Assembly: GCA_947069175.1 (NCBI GenBank)
Contig: CAMTDV010000002.1
Location: 7,171,054-7,235,053, forward strand
Reading direction: 5' to 3'
DNA from: Scalesia atractyloides
Taxonomy: Eukaryota; Streptophyta; Magnoliopsida; Asterales; Asteraceae
DNA: 64,000 nucleotides
Part shown: in pieces, positions 1 to 10,857 of the stretch
Layout: each line of letters opens with the position of its first letter
Position numbering within the stretch: the first letter of the stretch is position 1
Translations under genes and position numbers: made by a program
The notes under the pieces: generated by a model
Told to the model about the DNA's origin: nothing
The model's database searches: none
Seen by the model: the letters and a program-made list of their open reading frames with translations, nothing else

Positions 1-483
1 CAAAACGCCATTTAATCTTAAACGCCAAAAAGTTCAAAAACCAAACATGGCAAACGTCGTTTCTTTAAAAACCTAATTTATTTACTGAAAACTGTTCTTT
101 TGCTTTGGATTTTAAAACGCCATTTTCATAAATTAATTTGTAAAAAAAGCCATTGAAACAAGCTTAAAGAACAAAACGCCATCTCTATTGCATATAACGT
201 GACTAATTTAGGGGGACGTGAACAATGACAATCCTGCCCCACACATATATTTTAGCAGCCCTGCCACATGTTCGACCAGGATCCGTTTTCACCGTTTTCA
301 CACTTCCAATCGTTTTCTCCTGATCCCGTTTCTATATATAAATGAGATGAGAGAAAGTATTTAATGTTTTATAATTTTACCCTTTGTTCTCTTTTTTATT
401 AATTATTATTTTTTCTCAAATCAACCTTCCCATATATAGATAAAAGCATTATATAGGTTAGATGAAAGAAAAAGAAAAATAAG
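1..483. other. AT-rich intergenic sequence
   Basis: No coding region is supported. The short motif AAACGCCAT recurs near 4, 114 and 174, which suggests an old repeat, but no terminal structure or target duplication is visible. Confidence 0.4.
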
Positions 484-826
484 TTTTGTTTGGTTCGAAG
501 AATCCTTTGGAATTATGATTTGTGATGGAATTAGAATTAATTCACTTGAAATTTAAATTTTTGATTGGCACATAATGGAATTATAATTTGAATATATCCA
601 TCCATAATGCATTGGAATTTAAGAATCCTTTATAATGAAATTTTAACTTTTCAATGGAATGTAAATTAATTATCAAAAATATCTCAATTTTCATTATTCA
701 TCTAATTCTATTTAAAAAGTTACCAACCAAACACCATACAAAATTTGAGTTGGAATTAATTAATTTCAATTTCAATAAAGATTCCAATTCCTTTAAAAAA
801 GATTTCACGAACCAAACATCCCAACA
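484..826. mobile_element. Possible Tourist/Harbinger-like MITE
   Basis: The left end contains GTTTGGTTCG and the right end contains CGAACCAAAC, in inverted orientation, with ATTCC/GGAAT-rich arms between them. This TTTGGTT-type terminus is typical of PIF/Harbinger MITEs. The boundaries are approximate and no clean 3-bp target duplication was confirmed. The short open frame inside (654-836) is not treated as a gene. Confidence 0.3.
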
Positions 827-840
827 ACTATTATAAGCTG

Positions 841-2552
841 GTTAACATTTAATAAATGTAATTACATTAGTTTGATAAATTTTCAAACTAAATCCTATTA
901 GCTATGGTAAATAAGTTTTTCAAGAGCATTTTATAATAACAATATAAATTGGGTGGCATTATAAACTCCTTGATAAGTAAATAACTTAATTCTGGTTAAA
1001 ATAAAAATGACTCACTTAAAAGGAAATGAGTTAAATTGGTCGGATACGTTAAAAGATAACCCCAATAACCAAGTTTCAAAAGTATTATAATTAGGTTACT
1101 CGTATCGTTTTTGTCCCAGTTAGATAATTTAACATTCAAATCGAGCCATGTTCTTTTTTTCATGTGTCAAGAAAAAAATGAAGTATAAGATGCTAGGGTC
1201 AAACTATTTTAATATGTGAAATTATATTTATTAAAAATAAAAACACTTTAATTATATTAAAAACTAAAAAAAACAAGTTAAAATCCATGTCAACGCTCGA
1301 CGTTAGCATCAAATAAATGGGAAAAAAGAAACAAAAATTCACATCATCACGGTTACTTATGAAATTGATGAAAAAACCCTTAATTTTAATGAAAAATGAA
1401 TGTTGAATGACTTGATTGAAACACTTTTAAAACTTGAGTGACCTAATTGAAACACTTTTAAAACTTAGTATTTTACAAATTTACGCAAAATAATTAATTA
1501 CATTTAAGTGAATCAGTTTATTTAATAGCAAAGTAGCATAGCAATTCATGTAATTTATTTAAAAGAATTGTGATATAAATAGTAATTTATAAATTAGTAA
1601 GTAAATCTTTCTAGAGCACCATCTTGCTACCTCTTAATATTGACAATAAGAAATATATTGGGTGAGACAAGTTTTAAGTTTTATCCTTATAAGCATGAGA
1701 TTTTTCGATTTCCTCTATGAGGTGAGTTTATCTTGTTTAGCAATGCAGTAAAGGATGTAGGGTGTGATATCAGTATCAAGGATTAAAGTGTTTTTAATGT
1801 TTTATTATGATTAAAGTGTTGGGAAAATGGTCACCATTGATTGTCTTATTATTGTGGTGATAATGGTGGTGGGTGGGGATGAAGGCTTTTAACTATCTTC
1901 TTTTTAAACTCTGTTGTGCTTTAATATGATGGAACTGATTGTTACGAGAATATCATACATCATTCGAAACAAGATACTAAAGTAATCCGATTTTAGGCTG
2001 AATAATACAACTTGTTTATTAAACAGGATATGAACAAGAACCGTTTAATATACTGATTAACCTGAACACAAACCATTTAATAAATTAGTTATCGGTAGCC
2101 TGATCTTTTAAGAGCACGGTCGGGAGGACATTGCACAAACGCTAGTCTACCGATTTCAAGTTTCAAACTATGCATAACTATATATTTCAGAAAATAGAAA
2201 ATAAAACGATACATAAGTAAAAACGGTGAATCAACCACTTCCAACTTTCAAACTGCATTGCATAGTTAAACTGTAAAATTGTAAAAAAGAATCATAGACC
2301 GGATTATTGGAATCTATAACTTGCTAAACCAACTCGCTTGATTAGAGTTCGTATTTCATGCATAAGGAGTTTTTATGGTGGTTTCATTAAAAAAACGATT
2401 TCTATATTACTGTGTCACGTAGACAGGGGTTCTTGATCGCTTTTTCTTCAAAAGTGTGTAATGGTTTCTCGACTACAATTATCTTTTAATCATTAGCTAA
2501 TCAGTTCTTTTTATTTATTTACATTTATTGTTTTGCATGAAAATAAGCGTCC
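841..2552. other. Intergenic, nothing recognised
   Basis: AT-rich sequence with frequent stops in all frames. I see no recognisable gene, RNA or element terminus. Confidence 0.5.
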
Positions 2553-2900
2553 TACTATTTATACCCAATATATAATGACATTAATAAATTCAAATTTGTA
2601 TTTTTCTTGTATAACTTCTGATATATAATGTTTTATAAAAAAACGAATATGCTTTTGTGATATCCTTATATTTATCTACGTTTTGATATAACTTTATAAA
2701 AAACGGAGCCGTATCAAATATAATGTTTCATAAGTCGTTATAATATTTTATACACCAATTTTTATAAAATTTATATCAAAACGTAGATAAACATAAGTAC
2801 ATCACAAAACTGTATTCGTTTGTTAATAAAACATTATATATCGAAAGTTACAGAAACACAAATTTCAATTTATTAATGTCACATCACTTGGTGTAAATAA
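2553..2900. mobile_element. Palindromic MITE-like inverted repeat
   Basis: The arms are inverted copies: TGACATTAATAAATT near 2576 pairs with AATTTATTAATGTCA ending near 2881, and a central pair around ATCTACGTTTTGATAT (about 2675) and ATATCAAAACGTAGAT (about 2770) continues the hairpin. It looks like a non-autonomous foldback element without coding capacity. The target duplication was not resolved. Confidence 0.6.
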
Positions 2901-3127
2901 CAAAAAGTTTGGTGTAAACAGAATCACCCAAATACTAATTATAAAGTATGATAAAAATTATTACTATTATATAAACGAGAACAAAATAATGTTTATAAAT
3001 ACTAAAATAATACTTTAAAAATCAAGCAAGCGTACATAGCGTTCCTTAAATTTTCTTTTTCCCACATTTGTACGGGGTTGCCAATGATAGCTCAGTTTTT
3101 TAAACAACAAAAGACGGTTCAATATCT

Positions 3128-4087
3128 TTACTTGTTGAGTAAATTACACAAAACATCTTTTATGTTTCCTTAAACTTGAAGGTTCCAGCCTTAATGTTTA
3201 AAAGTTGCTAAAAACAGCCTTTAAGTTTATTTTTGTTGCGGATTTAATCCTTTACAGATAACCACGTTATTTTCTTCAGTTAAGTTCCCTCACATGCATA
3301 ACATGTGAGGGTATATTCGTCATTTTGGTTGATCTTTCACTCACGTCAATTATAAGAAAAAAGAATATTTAAGGTTTAACCTATTTTAAAAAAATTCTAA
3401 CCGCAGGGACTAATGTGCAATAAAACCAAACTTTTAAAAACCAAACACCCTCTTTTCCGGTCTTCTTCTCCGGCGACTTCGCCGGATTCCGGCGAACCCG
3501 GAATTAAGATAGGAATCTTGTTAAGCTAGCCCACTAAGCTGTAAAGATTAACACAGATTTTGATCATGCCAATCAAACTCTTCAGAATTATCATCAGTTG
3601 GAAGAATCGGCGCCTTATTCACATCAGACGGAAACGACAAACGACTCTTCAACCCTAGATACCTCTCACGGAACTTCGATGCCGTCAAATCAGAGAACTT
3701 CGTAACACCGTGTTCAGTACTCGGATCCAGCAACTGGTGACGCTTAGGACGCCGCAAGTTAGACTTAAACACTATCAAACGGTAATCGTGCTCCTCTATA
3801 GTCGCGTACGTTTTACCAAACTTTGTTTAAACTAGGTTAAAACTTAAATATTCTTTTTTTTATAATTGAAGTGGGTGGAAGATCAACTAAAATGACGAAT
3901 ATACCCTCACATGTTATGCATGTGAGGGAACTTAACTGAAGAAAATAACGTGGTTAGCTGTAAAGGATTAAACCCGCAACAAAAATAAACTTAAAGGCTG
4001 TTTTTAGCAACTTTTAAACATTAAGGCTGAAACCTGCAAGTTTGAGGAAACATAAAGGATGTTTTGTGCAATTTACTCTTACTTGTT
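3128..4087. mobile_element. Pack-MULE (Mutator-like) with long terminal inverted repeats
   Basis: The element itself is 3137-4078 (942 bp) and is flanked by identical 9-bp direct repeats TTACTTGTT at 3128-3136 and 4079-4087, the duplication size produced by Mutator-like transposases. The ends are GAGTAAATTACACAAAA on the left and its near-exact complement on the right. The inverted arms run about 255 bp (about 3137-3391 and 3828-4078) and share the motif TCACATGCATAACATGTGA. The unique centre carries gene-derived sequence (see 3548-3823) and a GC-rich piece near 3455-3512, so it fits the Pack-MULE definition. It has no transposase and must have been mobilised in trans. Confidence 0.88.
3548..3823 (-). 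pseudogene. Captured fragment of an RD19-type papain-like cysteine protease (I29 propeptide region)
   Basis: Reading leftward from 3823 the frame is open for 91 codons and begins KFGKTYAT, continues EEHDYR and VFKSNLRRPKRHQ, then HGVTKFSDLT and APILPTDDNSEEFDW, and stops at TAA at 3548. This order is the inhibitor I29 prodomain followed by the propeptide/mature junction of RD19-group vacuolar papain-like proteases. Homology ends just after the DW(R/H)D position with QNLC, before the catalytic Cys, His and Asn, so no protease can be made. There is no ATG at the 5' edge, and the fragment lies entirely inside the inverted repeats of the Mutator-like element. It is therefore a transduplicated exon piece. 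The frame is intact, which suggests recent capture or chance. Family assignment rests on motif recognition, not a search. Confidence 0.8.
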
Positions 4088-4691
4088 TGATTATTGGATT
4101 TTACATATATTTTTTTTTTCTCTTAAGGTTGGGCCATAACGATCATCCAAATTATAATCATACCTTCAAAAAAAACGTGAAGACTATATTTCGCAATGAT
4201 TAGTGACATCTTTAAATACTCATTCCAAGAATCATGAAAAGAGTCGTACACCAAGTGACAAATTCAGATATGCACTTGTATAAACCAGCGAATCCTAGTT
4301 TACATACAACAACTTCCATTTATGGAAACTCGCGATCTAAATTGCCAATGATTTGCAATAAGAGTTAAAGATCATGCAAAAACGGGCCGAAGATCATACA
4401 ATGGATTTTAAAAAGAAAAAAATAATCATTTACCAACGATTATGAGCAACTTCACGATCCCGCATACCTCAAGCTCGTCGTGTAAGTGGTTGTGAGCTTT
4501 CGACATGTTCAACTAAAGTTGGATCCCCATTCGAACCATAAAAAAAAGATCAACTTATCTTGCAAATATGAATCTGAGGAATAATTGGATGGTATATCCA
4601 TTTAAAAAAATTGGAAAGAATTAAAGAGTTTCTAGCAGAAGAATGAGAGAATTATGGGTAAAAATAGAAAGGTTAATGTGTGTATATATAT
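4088..4691. other. Intergenic, nothing recognised
   Basis: AT-rich sequence between two DNA transposons. No open frame or terminus is supported. Confidence 0.45.
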
Positions 4692-4863
4692 GTTTAAATT
4701 AGGAGCGGACCTATGTGTTTTGGTGGGTGTACGGATGAACCCCTTGAAAAAAAATTTAGTGTACTTTTAAGCAAAAAAACCAGACCACACCCCTTGAAAA
4801 TACGGTAGAACCTCTCATCCATAACCCTACCAAATAATTTATAGGTCTGCCACTAGTTTAAAT
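4692..4863. mobile_element. hAT-like MITE
   Basis: The element is 4700-4855 (156 bp), flanked by identical 8-bp repeats GTTTAAAT (4692-4699 and 4856-4863), the target duplication size of hAT transposons. The terminal inverted repeats are TAGGAGCGGACCTAT and ATAGGTCTGCCACTA, matching at about 12 of 15 positions. It has no coding capacity. Confidence 0.8.
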
Positions 4864-5641
4864 ATAGAATAATTATTTTTTTAAGCCAACGACTACTTTC
4901 ACCCTTGATCTCTTCCCAAACGGCTACTTTCACCCGATCTTCTTCCCCAACGGCTGCATTCCTCTTCCTCACTCCTGTTAGCTCACTCACGACTTCCCCT
5001 TTCACACCCGGCCCGGTAACGCCTGTTCGGGGTGGTGTTTGACGCCCTAAATTGCTAACTAAGCCAAAGCGTGAACTCACTACACATGTTCTTATTGATC
5101 CTTTAATCAACTTTTGTTACAACTGTCGAAGTATCTCCTAACTCCCTGTTGGCCAAAGAGGAGGGGCCAAAGGGGTTAAAAGGGAGGGTCATAATATATG
5201 CACTTGATTGATATGATTATGACTGGTTCCCCATGTGAAACCTTTACTGCCTTGCCTCTAATTCATAACCTTTAACATTTTACAACAAAAAAAATATTTA
5301 TGTTTTTAATATATTCTACCAATTTACACGCTTAATATATTTTAAAAATTATAGATAGTCTTTTACGGTATCAGTAAGTACCACCTTTATGTTTTTACCA
5401 ACAAACGTTAAAAAAATCTGTAAAATTTCATATAAAATGATAATTTATCCGTAGTATCCTATTTTTCTTGAAAGACAAATTTGATAAAATAAAAAGTATA
5501 CTGACTGGTTGTACCATGAACTTGGAATCACAAAACAAAATTCCCAAGACTATTAATATATTAATATTTAATCTTGTTGATTGTGTGCGGAATGTGCTCG
5601 TCATAAGGGTTTGATCATCAAACTTTATATATTTTTTTTCG
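4864..5641. other. Intergenic, no supported gene
   Basis: A minus-strand open frame of 85 codons at 4853-5110 overlaps the hAT MITE edge and shows no recognisable family. The rest is AT-rich and featureless. Confidence 0.4.
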
Positions 5642-6037
5642 TCAAACTTTGATCGTCTTTTTTTTTCTTAAAATGCCAAACAGCAAGTTACAAACAAAAA
5701 GTAGGTAAACGTCAATAAGTTGCGTCGCAACTACCTTTTGAATTGCAAAACTGATTTTACTAAAGACGGAGCGACTCTTAAGGGTCAAAAAATTACTATT
5801 CACGACCTGTTGGACTCTGTTCAGGAATTCCACAACCTCCGGGGCTAGAGAACCAAATGTATAAAAAACAAATGGGATGGACACGTGTTGATTTTCTAAA
5901 CAAGTTTTCTCGTGTTTAACGACTTTGCTTAATTCCACCTTCAACGCTGTCTGGCTAGTAACAAATTCACTATCCCGAAGCCCAACAAGAAAGAACACTT
6001 CTGTAAGATCCACACAAGCGTGTTTTTTAATACTCAC
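5642..6037 (-). pseudogene. Unassigned open frame, probably repeat-derived
   Basis: An open frame of about 131 codons in which the middle segment (TFGSLAPEVVEFLNRVQ, then FAIQKVVATQL) has protein-like composition. It reminds me of tails of plant repeat-encoded reading frames, but I cannot name the family with confidence. The N-terminal part is ordinary and the C terminus runs into a lysine-rich homopolymer stretch (RKKKTIKV), as expected when a relic frame reads through into AT-rich DNA. No splice structure, promoter or neighbour supports a functional gene. Confidence 0.35.
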
Positions 6038-6450
6038 TCAAATACAAGAATATCAACCGGCCAAAGAGTATACTTACCAAAAGTTTACTTTATGATTCAA
6101 GATAAAAATGTGATATATACATAGGTCCTAAAAGTAATAAGTGTACAAAAACACAATGGATCGCACAATATCGAGCAAAATTTAACACTATACCGAAAAA
6201 TATATCACAATGTCGAGGAAAAAAGACACAATGAATCGCAAAAAAGACGTAATAATAAATAAAAGACACAATGATGATAAACAAAAAATTCTAAAATCTA
6301 CAACCTATAAACCCAAAAGCTAAAACCTAAAATCTCACGTTGTAGAATTCGATGAGAGGGTTCCAGTGTTGTTTGAATGAAGTCAATCAGAGTCCGTTTG
6401 ATACCCTTTATACAACCTTTTATTTTTATGAGCGTTTGTCTTTGATTGTA

Positions 6451-6490
6451 ACTAGTAATACACCCCGCGCTTCGCGGCGGATGTCAAAAG
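6451..6490 (-). mobile_element. Helitron 3' terminus
   Basis: On the minus strand the sequence has a perfect small hairpin CCGCG-AAG-CGCGG followed about 10 bases later by CTAGT (complement of 6451-6455). A hairpin just before CTRR(T) is the Helitron 3' signature. The body would extend rightward from here; its 5' TC end was not identified. Confidence 0.6.
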
Positions 6491-6947
6491 ATAATCTTAT
6501 CCGATTTTTATTTGCAACATTAAGTTAGGTAGGTCTCAATATGTATGTTTTATGTGACTTTTTGGTCAAATTATATTGTCCAAATATATGTGCAACCATG
6601 GATGGACAGGTCAGTCGAGTTGAGCAAATGTATGTCCAAGTCTGTGATGTTATAATTCGTTGCAAACCATAAAAGCAAAAATACATTACTGTTATTACAA
6701 CAAACTTTGAAACATAATCAAACATAGAGTGAAATTGCTTAAAAAATGAATGTAGTCTAAAATATCAAGACAACAATCAGTAAAAGTAAATAAATGAATT
6801 CCAAACTTTTTAAGAACACTGAGAATCAAAATAGTTTTAGACTAATTATTATAATCCAAACGGTTAAGAAATAAAATGATTTAATCCATTTCTGATGGTA
6901 AATCAAATTTGAACTTACATCAAATTGAGTAGAGTTCGATTCTTCAT

Positions 6948-7112
6948 CTAAATGTTGGCGTTACACTTACTATTCTTTGAGCATTGGTTACTCCCAAAGG
7001 TGTTCTTCACCATGCTAGCCACACCTCCGGCTACGATGGCTGCACCGGTTGCCGCACCTTGTGCTATACCTATCACACCACTTACGACTCTGCCAGTGTC
7101 CCTGCGCCATCG
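6948..7112 (-). pseudogene. Gly/Ala-rich coding-like relic
   Basis: On the minus strand a frame of 54 codons between stops reads RRDTGRVVSGVIGIAQGAAT, then GAAIVAGGVASMVKNTFGSN, and ends at TAG (6948-6950). The glycine-spaced hydrophobic stretch and higher GC content stand out from the surrounding AT-rich DNA, suggesting a captured or decayed exon. There is no start codon at the left edge. The plus-strand open frame over the same place (6952-7260) looks like its antisense shadow. I do not recognise a family. Confidence 0.3.
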
Positions 7113-7333
7113 TCTTCACCGAATTTTCGCAAATAGTTCGTTACCAAGATCTGATTATGGGTTATTAAATGTGAAAATAAATCGAAATGATAAATTGGAA
7201 TGTATGTTCCTAAGGGGCCCTAGGAATTCCTATTTGGAATTAGAGGTCCTTTTTTATTGAATCTTTAATCACATTGGAATATTTTACATTGTTGAATGAG
7301 CCTATTAGAGAACAAAATTATCACTCAGCATAC

Positions 7334-7334
<1 letters not shown>

Positions 7335-7394
<60 letters not shown>
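7335..7394. repeat. (AT)n microsatellite
   Basis: About 60 bases of uninterrupted AT dinucleotides, with a shorter AT run again at 7420-7434. Confidence 0.95.
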
Positions 7395-7396
<2 letters not shown>

Positions 7397-7742
7397 CGCA
7401 ATCATACGATGGTAATTGAGATATATATATATATGTGTGTAGAATATAAAACCCGAAAGGAAGAAAGAAAATAGCCTCATTCTTTTTTTATTTCATGAGC
7501 TTTTTCAATCTTCTCGAACAAGAGAGGACTCTCATGTTCGATATACGTCTATCACCTTTCCCAAAACTAATTCATATTCATGTATACAATAAAGCTAAAT
7601 GATGTAAGTTTTTTGTTATTCAATCATTTTATACTAAATTTGATGTAAGTTTTGTTTTTTTATTTTATTTTTTTAAACCGCCGACTTTATCAAAACACTA
7701 GCAAGCAATACACAAAAAAAACACAATTTTAGAAAACGAAAT

Positions 7743-8062
7743 TTACAGCAACGGTCTCAATCCAGGGTATGAGATCTTAGAGCTATTCTTCACCCATAGG
7801 AACCCAATCGACTTAATCTCTTGGATCATCTTAATTGCATCCGTGTGGGCATTCGAGAAAATCACCTTATTGCATTTTTTCCATATATCCAGCAAACCAG
7901 GATGAAACACCAGTTTCATATATCATTTGCCACACAATGGTAGAAGTGCAACGTGTAGTAAGGATGTATTCCAAAGATTCATCCTTTTCCTCACAAAACG
8001 GACAAAGGAATGTTAAAGGCGCCGCACGATTGAGAAAGGCAAGTTCAACGCTTTGTATTTAA
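7743..8062 (-). pseudogene. LINE (non-LTR retrotransposon) ORF2 C-terminal relic, zf-RVT region
   Basis: The minus strand encodes CPFCEEKDESLEYI, then TTRCTSTIVWQMIYETG, which is the zinc-binding C-terminal module of plant L1-like reverse transcriptases (C-P-x-C, a histidine position here replaced by Tyr, then Cys and VW). After a stop near the EKMQ position the sequence resumes in another frame with NKVIFSNAHTDAIKMIQEIK and IGFLWVKNSSKISYP, the typical end of such ORF2 proteins, stopping at 7743. An internal deletion and frameshift separate the two pieces and the rest of ORF2 is missing, so it is a dead fragment. Confidence 0.7.
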
Positions 8063-8386
8063 TCATAACCCCGTGTTTTCATTGATTTCACATTTTATAT
8101 TCTGGTTGTATGTTATTCAGTCATATAATTACTGAATGTTCAATATGAAGTAGAAGGTTTTGCAATATTGATTATTGTATCTAGATTTTTAATGTTCATT
8201 TAAAAATGTACTTGTATATTGATCAATATGTATTTTTGTACTATTAAATTTTAGAGATATTAAAGATGACAAATTAGACAACGGGTTTGAAAAAGAAAAA
8301 GGTTAAAGATGATTAAACACGAAGCGTTGTATGAACTTGCTTATTTAACTTAGCGAATCATAATTTTCTCACGCGATACTGTGATA

Positions 8387-8589
8387 TTGGTTTGATTCGA
8401 CACGTTACCAATACTTGGTATAGTTTACGATACCAAAAAGTACTTTATTTGGAAAACAAATGTTTCGAAACTAAAACCATAAGTATGAATACAAGTACTG
8501 GTACCGATGGTCAACCGATGTTGGTTTGATTCGACACGTTACCGATACTCGTTATAGTTTACGGTACCAAAAAATACTTTACTTTGAAT
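8387..8589. repeat. Direct repeat pair of about 68 bp
   Basis: The block starting TTGGTTTGATTCGACACG at 8387 recurs at 8521, 134 bases further on, and continues with TATAGTTTACG and ACCAAAAA before diverging. The surrounding 8066-8930 is otherwise AT-rich with nothing recognised. Confidence 0.75.
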
Positions 8590-8929
8590 ACTGCACAGAT
8601 TTCAAAAATATTCATATCAGGATGTTGACAAAAGAAACTAATCATAACTTTTATAAAAAAAAACTAACAAAAGCAAGTCATTATAGGAAAATAAAATTAA
8701 AAGACAAATGAAACGTTTAAAAAGGCCTCATTAGACCTGCTTTAATAAGGAGTAGTTTTTGATATTAATACAATTCTTAACGTGATGTTATCAATTATAC
8801 CTAAAATCTATACATTGACAACATTTGGATGCATTTTCACTTAATACCTTCCTTTGTGAAATTGCAATGTCATTTGGTCTCATGGTGAAAAGAAGCGAAT
8901 AACAAAAAAAAAAAAAACATCACCAAGTG

Positions 8930-9290
8930 AAGCCAAACACGGTTGTGCATCACATATGCACGCCCGCACGCCTTCAAAGAAGGCCTAGAAATCAAGGAAG
9001 AAGTATGGGTGTGTTGAAGTTGTGTACAGATGTGCTGAAGCTATGCATGTGTGTGATTACACCGTGCATGGTTGTGTCACAGTGCACGATCGTGCACGAC
9101 CACAACTCACAAAAAAAAAACTATCTAGAGTCATACCGACCAAAACTGTTGATGCATAGTTGTGCACTCACATATGCACATGCACAGTCATGCACGACCA
9201 AAAACTGACACAAAGGTATCGTTTGGACAATGGGAGCGTCTGTTACGGTCGTGGCATGGCAATGCCTCATTTTGCATGACCGTGCACACT
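8930..9290. repeat. Cluster of CATGCA/GTGCAC-type palindromic motifs
   Basis: This stretch is unusually dense in RY-like and GTGCAC-type motifs (for example GTGCACGATCGTGCACGACC near 9080, and TGCACATGCACAGTCATGCA near 9174). It lies directly upstream of a TATA box. It may be an enhancer-like U3 segment of an LTR, but no LTR ends were paired with it. Confidence 0.4.
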
Positions 9291-9300
9291 ACAAATTTGG

Positions 9301-9312
9301 CCTATAAATAGA
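9301..9312 (+). promoter_or_regulatory. Strong TATA box
   Basis: CTATAAATAGAG is a near-consensus plant TATA box. It follows the GTGCAC-rich cluster and precedes a C/T-rich leader (about 9325-9370). No intact open frame follows, so it most likely belonged to a retroelement or a lost gene. Confidence 0.5.
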
Positions 9313-9931
9313 GAGAACGACTTCACACTTCAAGTTGCCCCTCAAACTTCATTTCTCTTCACCATAACATCAAGGGGATGATCGTTGTGACCGTTCTACT
9401 CCATTGTAACAGTAAGGATCAAAATAAGGTTGTCTAATCTTAGATCCAAGAAGTTGTAATACTTAAAACCACATTTGGCTTTGGTGGGTTCACTAGAACG
9501 ATACCATGGTTAATCCACCAAGTGTTGGTAGGTATGTAATGGCCATTTTTTGCTAAACTTCTTGTATCTCTTTGGTTTAGATGAACCTTGATGTTTATAT
9601 TTAATATTTGAAGTTCGTTTTAGTGGTGTGTTCAACTGTTAATATTTAGTTTTTAGCCCGATGTGGTCTTTGCACAACTTTCGTGTGTATACATCTTTAT
9701 TGTAATATTCATGTATTTCGGGTTTTAAAACCCGCCCCGTTTAAAAGTTGAATTTTATTCTCCTATTTATTTATATATTCTTTTTTTAAAGAAGCCAAAG
9801 GACACTAGAAATATAATAAGCCGTGGGTAATAATAATAACAATAATAAAAAAACTTAAATATTTTTTTGTTGATAAAAGAAAAGTGAGTTTATTTAAAAG
9901 AAATAGTGTAAAAAAATATAAATAATGAAAA

Positions 9932-10005
9932 GGGTTCAACCGGAGTCGAACCCGGGTCTCCCGGACTCACACACACTTATAACACCACTACACCACACGC
10001 ACATT
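9932..10005 (-). mobile_element. tRNA-derived SINE-like segment
   Basis: On the minus strand GTGTGGTGTAGTGGTGTT (complement of 9981-9998) resembles an RNA polymerase III A box, and GGTTCGACTCC (complement of 9942-9952) is a good B box about 30 bases later. No cloverleaf acceptor stem closes, so it is not a functional tRNA. A T-rich tail follows. Ends and target duplication were not resolved. Confidence 0.4.
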
Positions 10006-10129
10006 TGTGCTATAATTGAAAACCTTTAAACCTTATGTTGATATTCTGCTCAAGAAAACCTGCAAGACTGGCACATCCGTAACTGCCAGACGATAATGGT
10101 GAAATCATCACGCCTAAATCGTTGTAACT

Positions 10130-10195
10130 GCTTACAAATTGTGAGTGAATCCTTACAAACGACTGTGAGTGAATCCTTACAAATTCCCCTTATTC
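10130..10195 (+). repeat. Short tandem repeat GTGAGTGAATCCTTACAAA
   Basis: The 19-20 base unit containing GTGAGTGAATCCTTACAAA occurs twice in tandem, preceded by a partial copy (TGCTTACAAATT). Confidence 0.7.
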
Positions 10196-10619
10196 TTTTT
10201 ATGTTTTGGGGTGTGTCATGTGTCGTATATGTTTTATATATTTTTTTAACACTTGTGCTAATATCATTTCGTGAACAAAGATGTATATTTGTTTGTGTGA
10301 TTATGTACGGTTACATTTTATCATTTCAGTGCAATCATTTATTAGGCCCATCAGTTCCTCGTGGGATACGAGTTGAGCATCAGGTGCCTTATTAGATCGG
10401 CTCCGTTTGATTGAGCCTTGATCTCAAGTTCATCATTCATCATATCATGTGTGCATTGTGGTTATTATTTGGTTTGTGATGGTTTAGATATATACTTATG
10501 CTCACTTGTGATTCATGCACAAATTTTTATTTAAACAACTAATTTAACAATTATATAGATGTTTTACTTAGATTCACTCGCCAACTTTTGTTGACCCAAA
10601 TCTTTTGTTTTACACATGA

Positions 10620-10857
10620 TACAGGTGAACAAGCTGAAGAAAGAAACACATAGGAAGGCTTTAGAAGATTTAAACAAAACTGTTATGTTCTGAACAACGT
10701 TTTGATTTTTATTTGTGCTTGTATGACTCGTTGTATTTGAAAATTTGGGGTTTTAATTTAAATTAAATAAATATGAAACTTAATAGTAAATGTCATGAGC
10801 TTTAGTGATAACCCAATTATGCCCCGACTATTATTTCCGCTGCGGGTCGGGTGTGAC
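10620..10857 (+). mobile_element. LTR 3' end, probably Ty3-type
   Basis: The sequence runs through an A/T-rich region to TTTCCGCTGCGGGTCGGGTGTGACA, ending in the CA expected of an LTR at 10857. As I recall, this GGGTCGGGTGTGACA type of end is common on composite-family gypsy LTRs. The matching TG start was not located, so only the terminal part is annotated. Confidence 0.4.

Noticed and set aside
9932..10005. Possible functional tRNA gene
   Set aside because: A and B boxes are visible but no acceptor or anticodon stem can be drawn, so a SINE-type relic is more likely.
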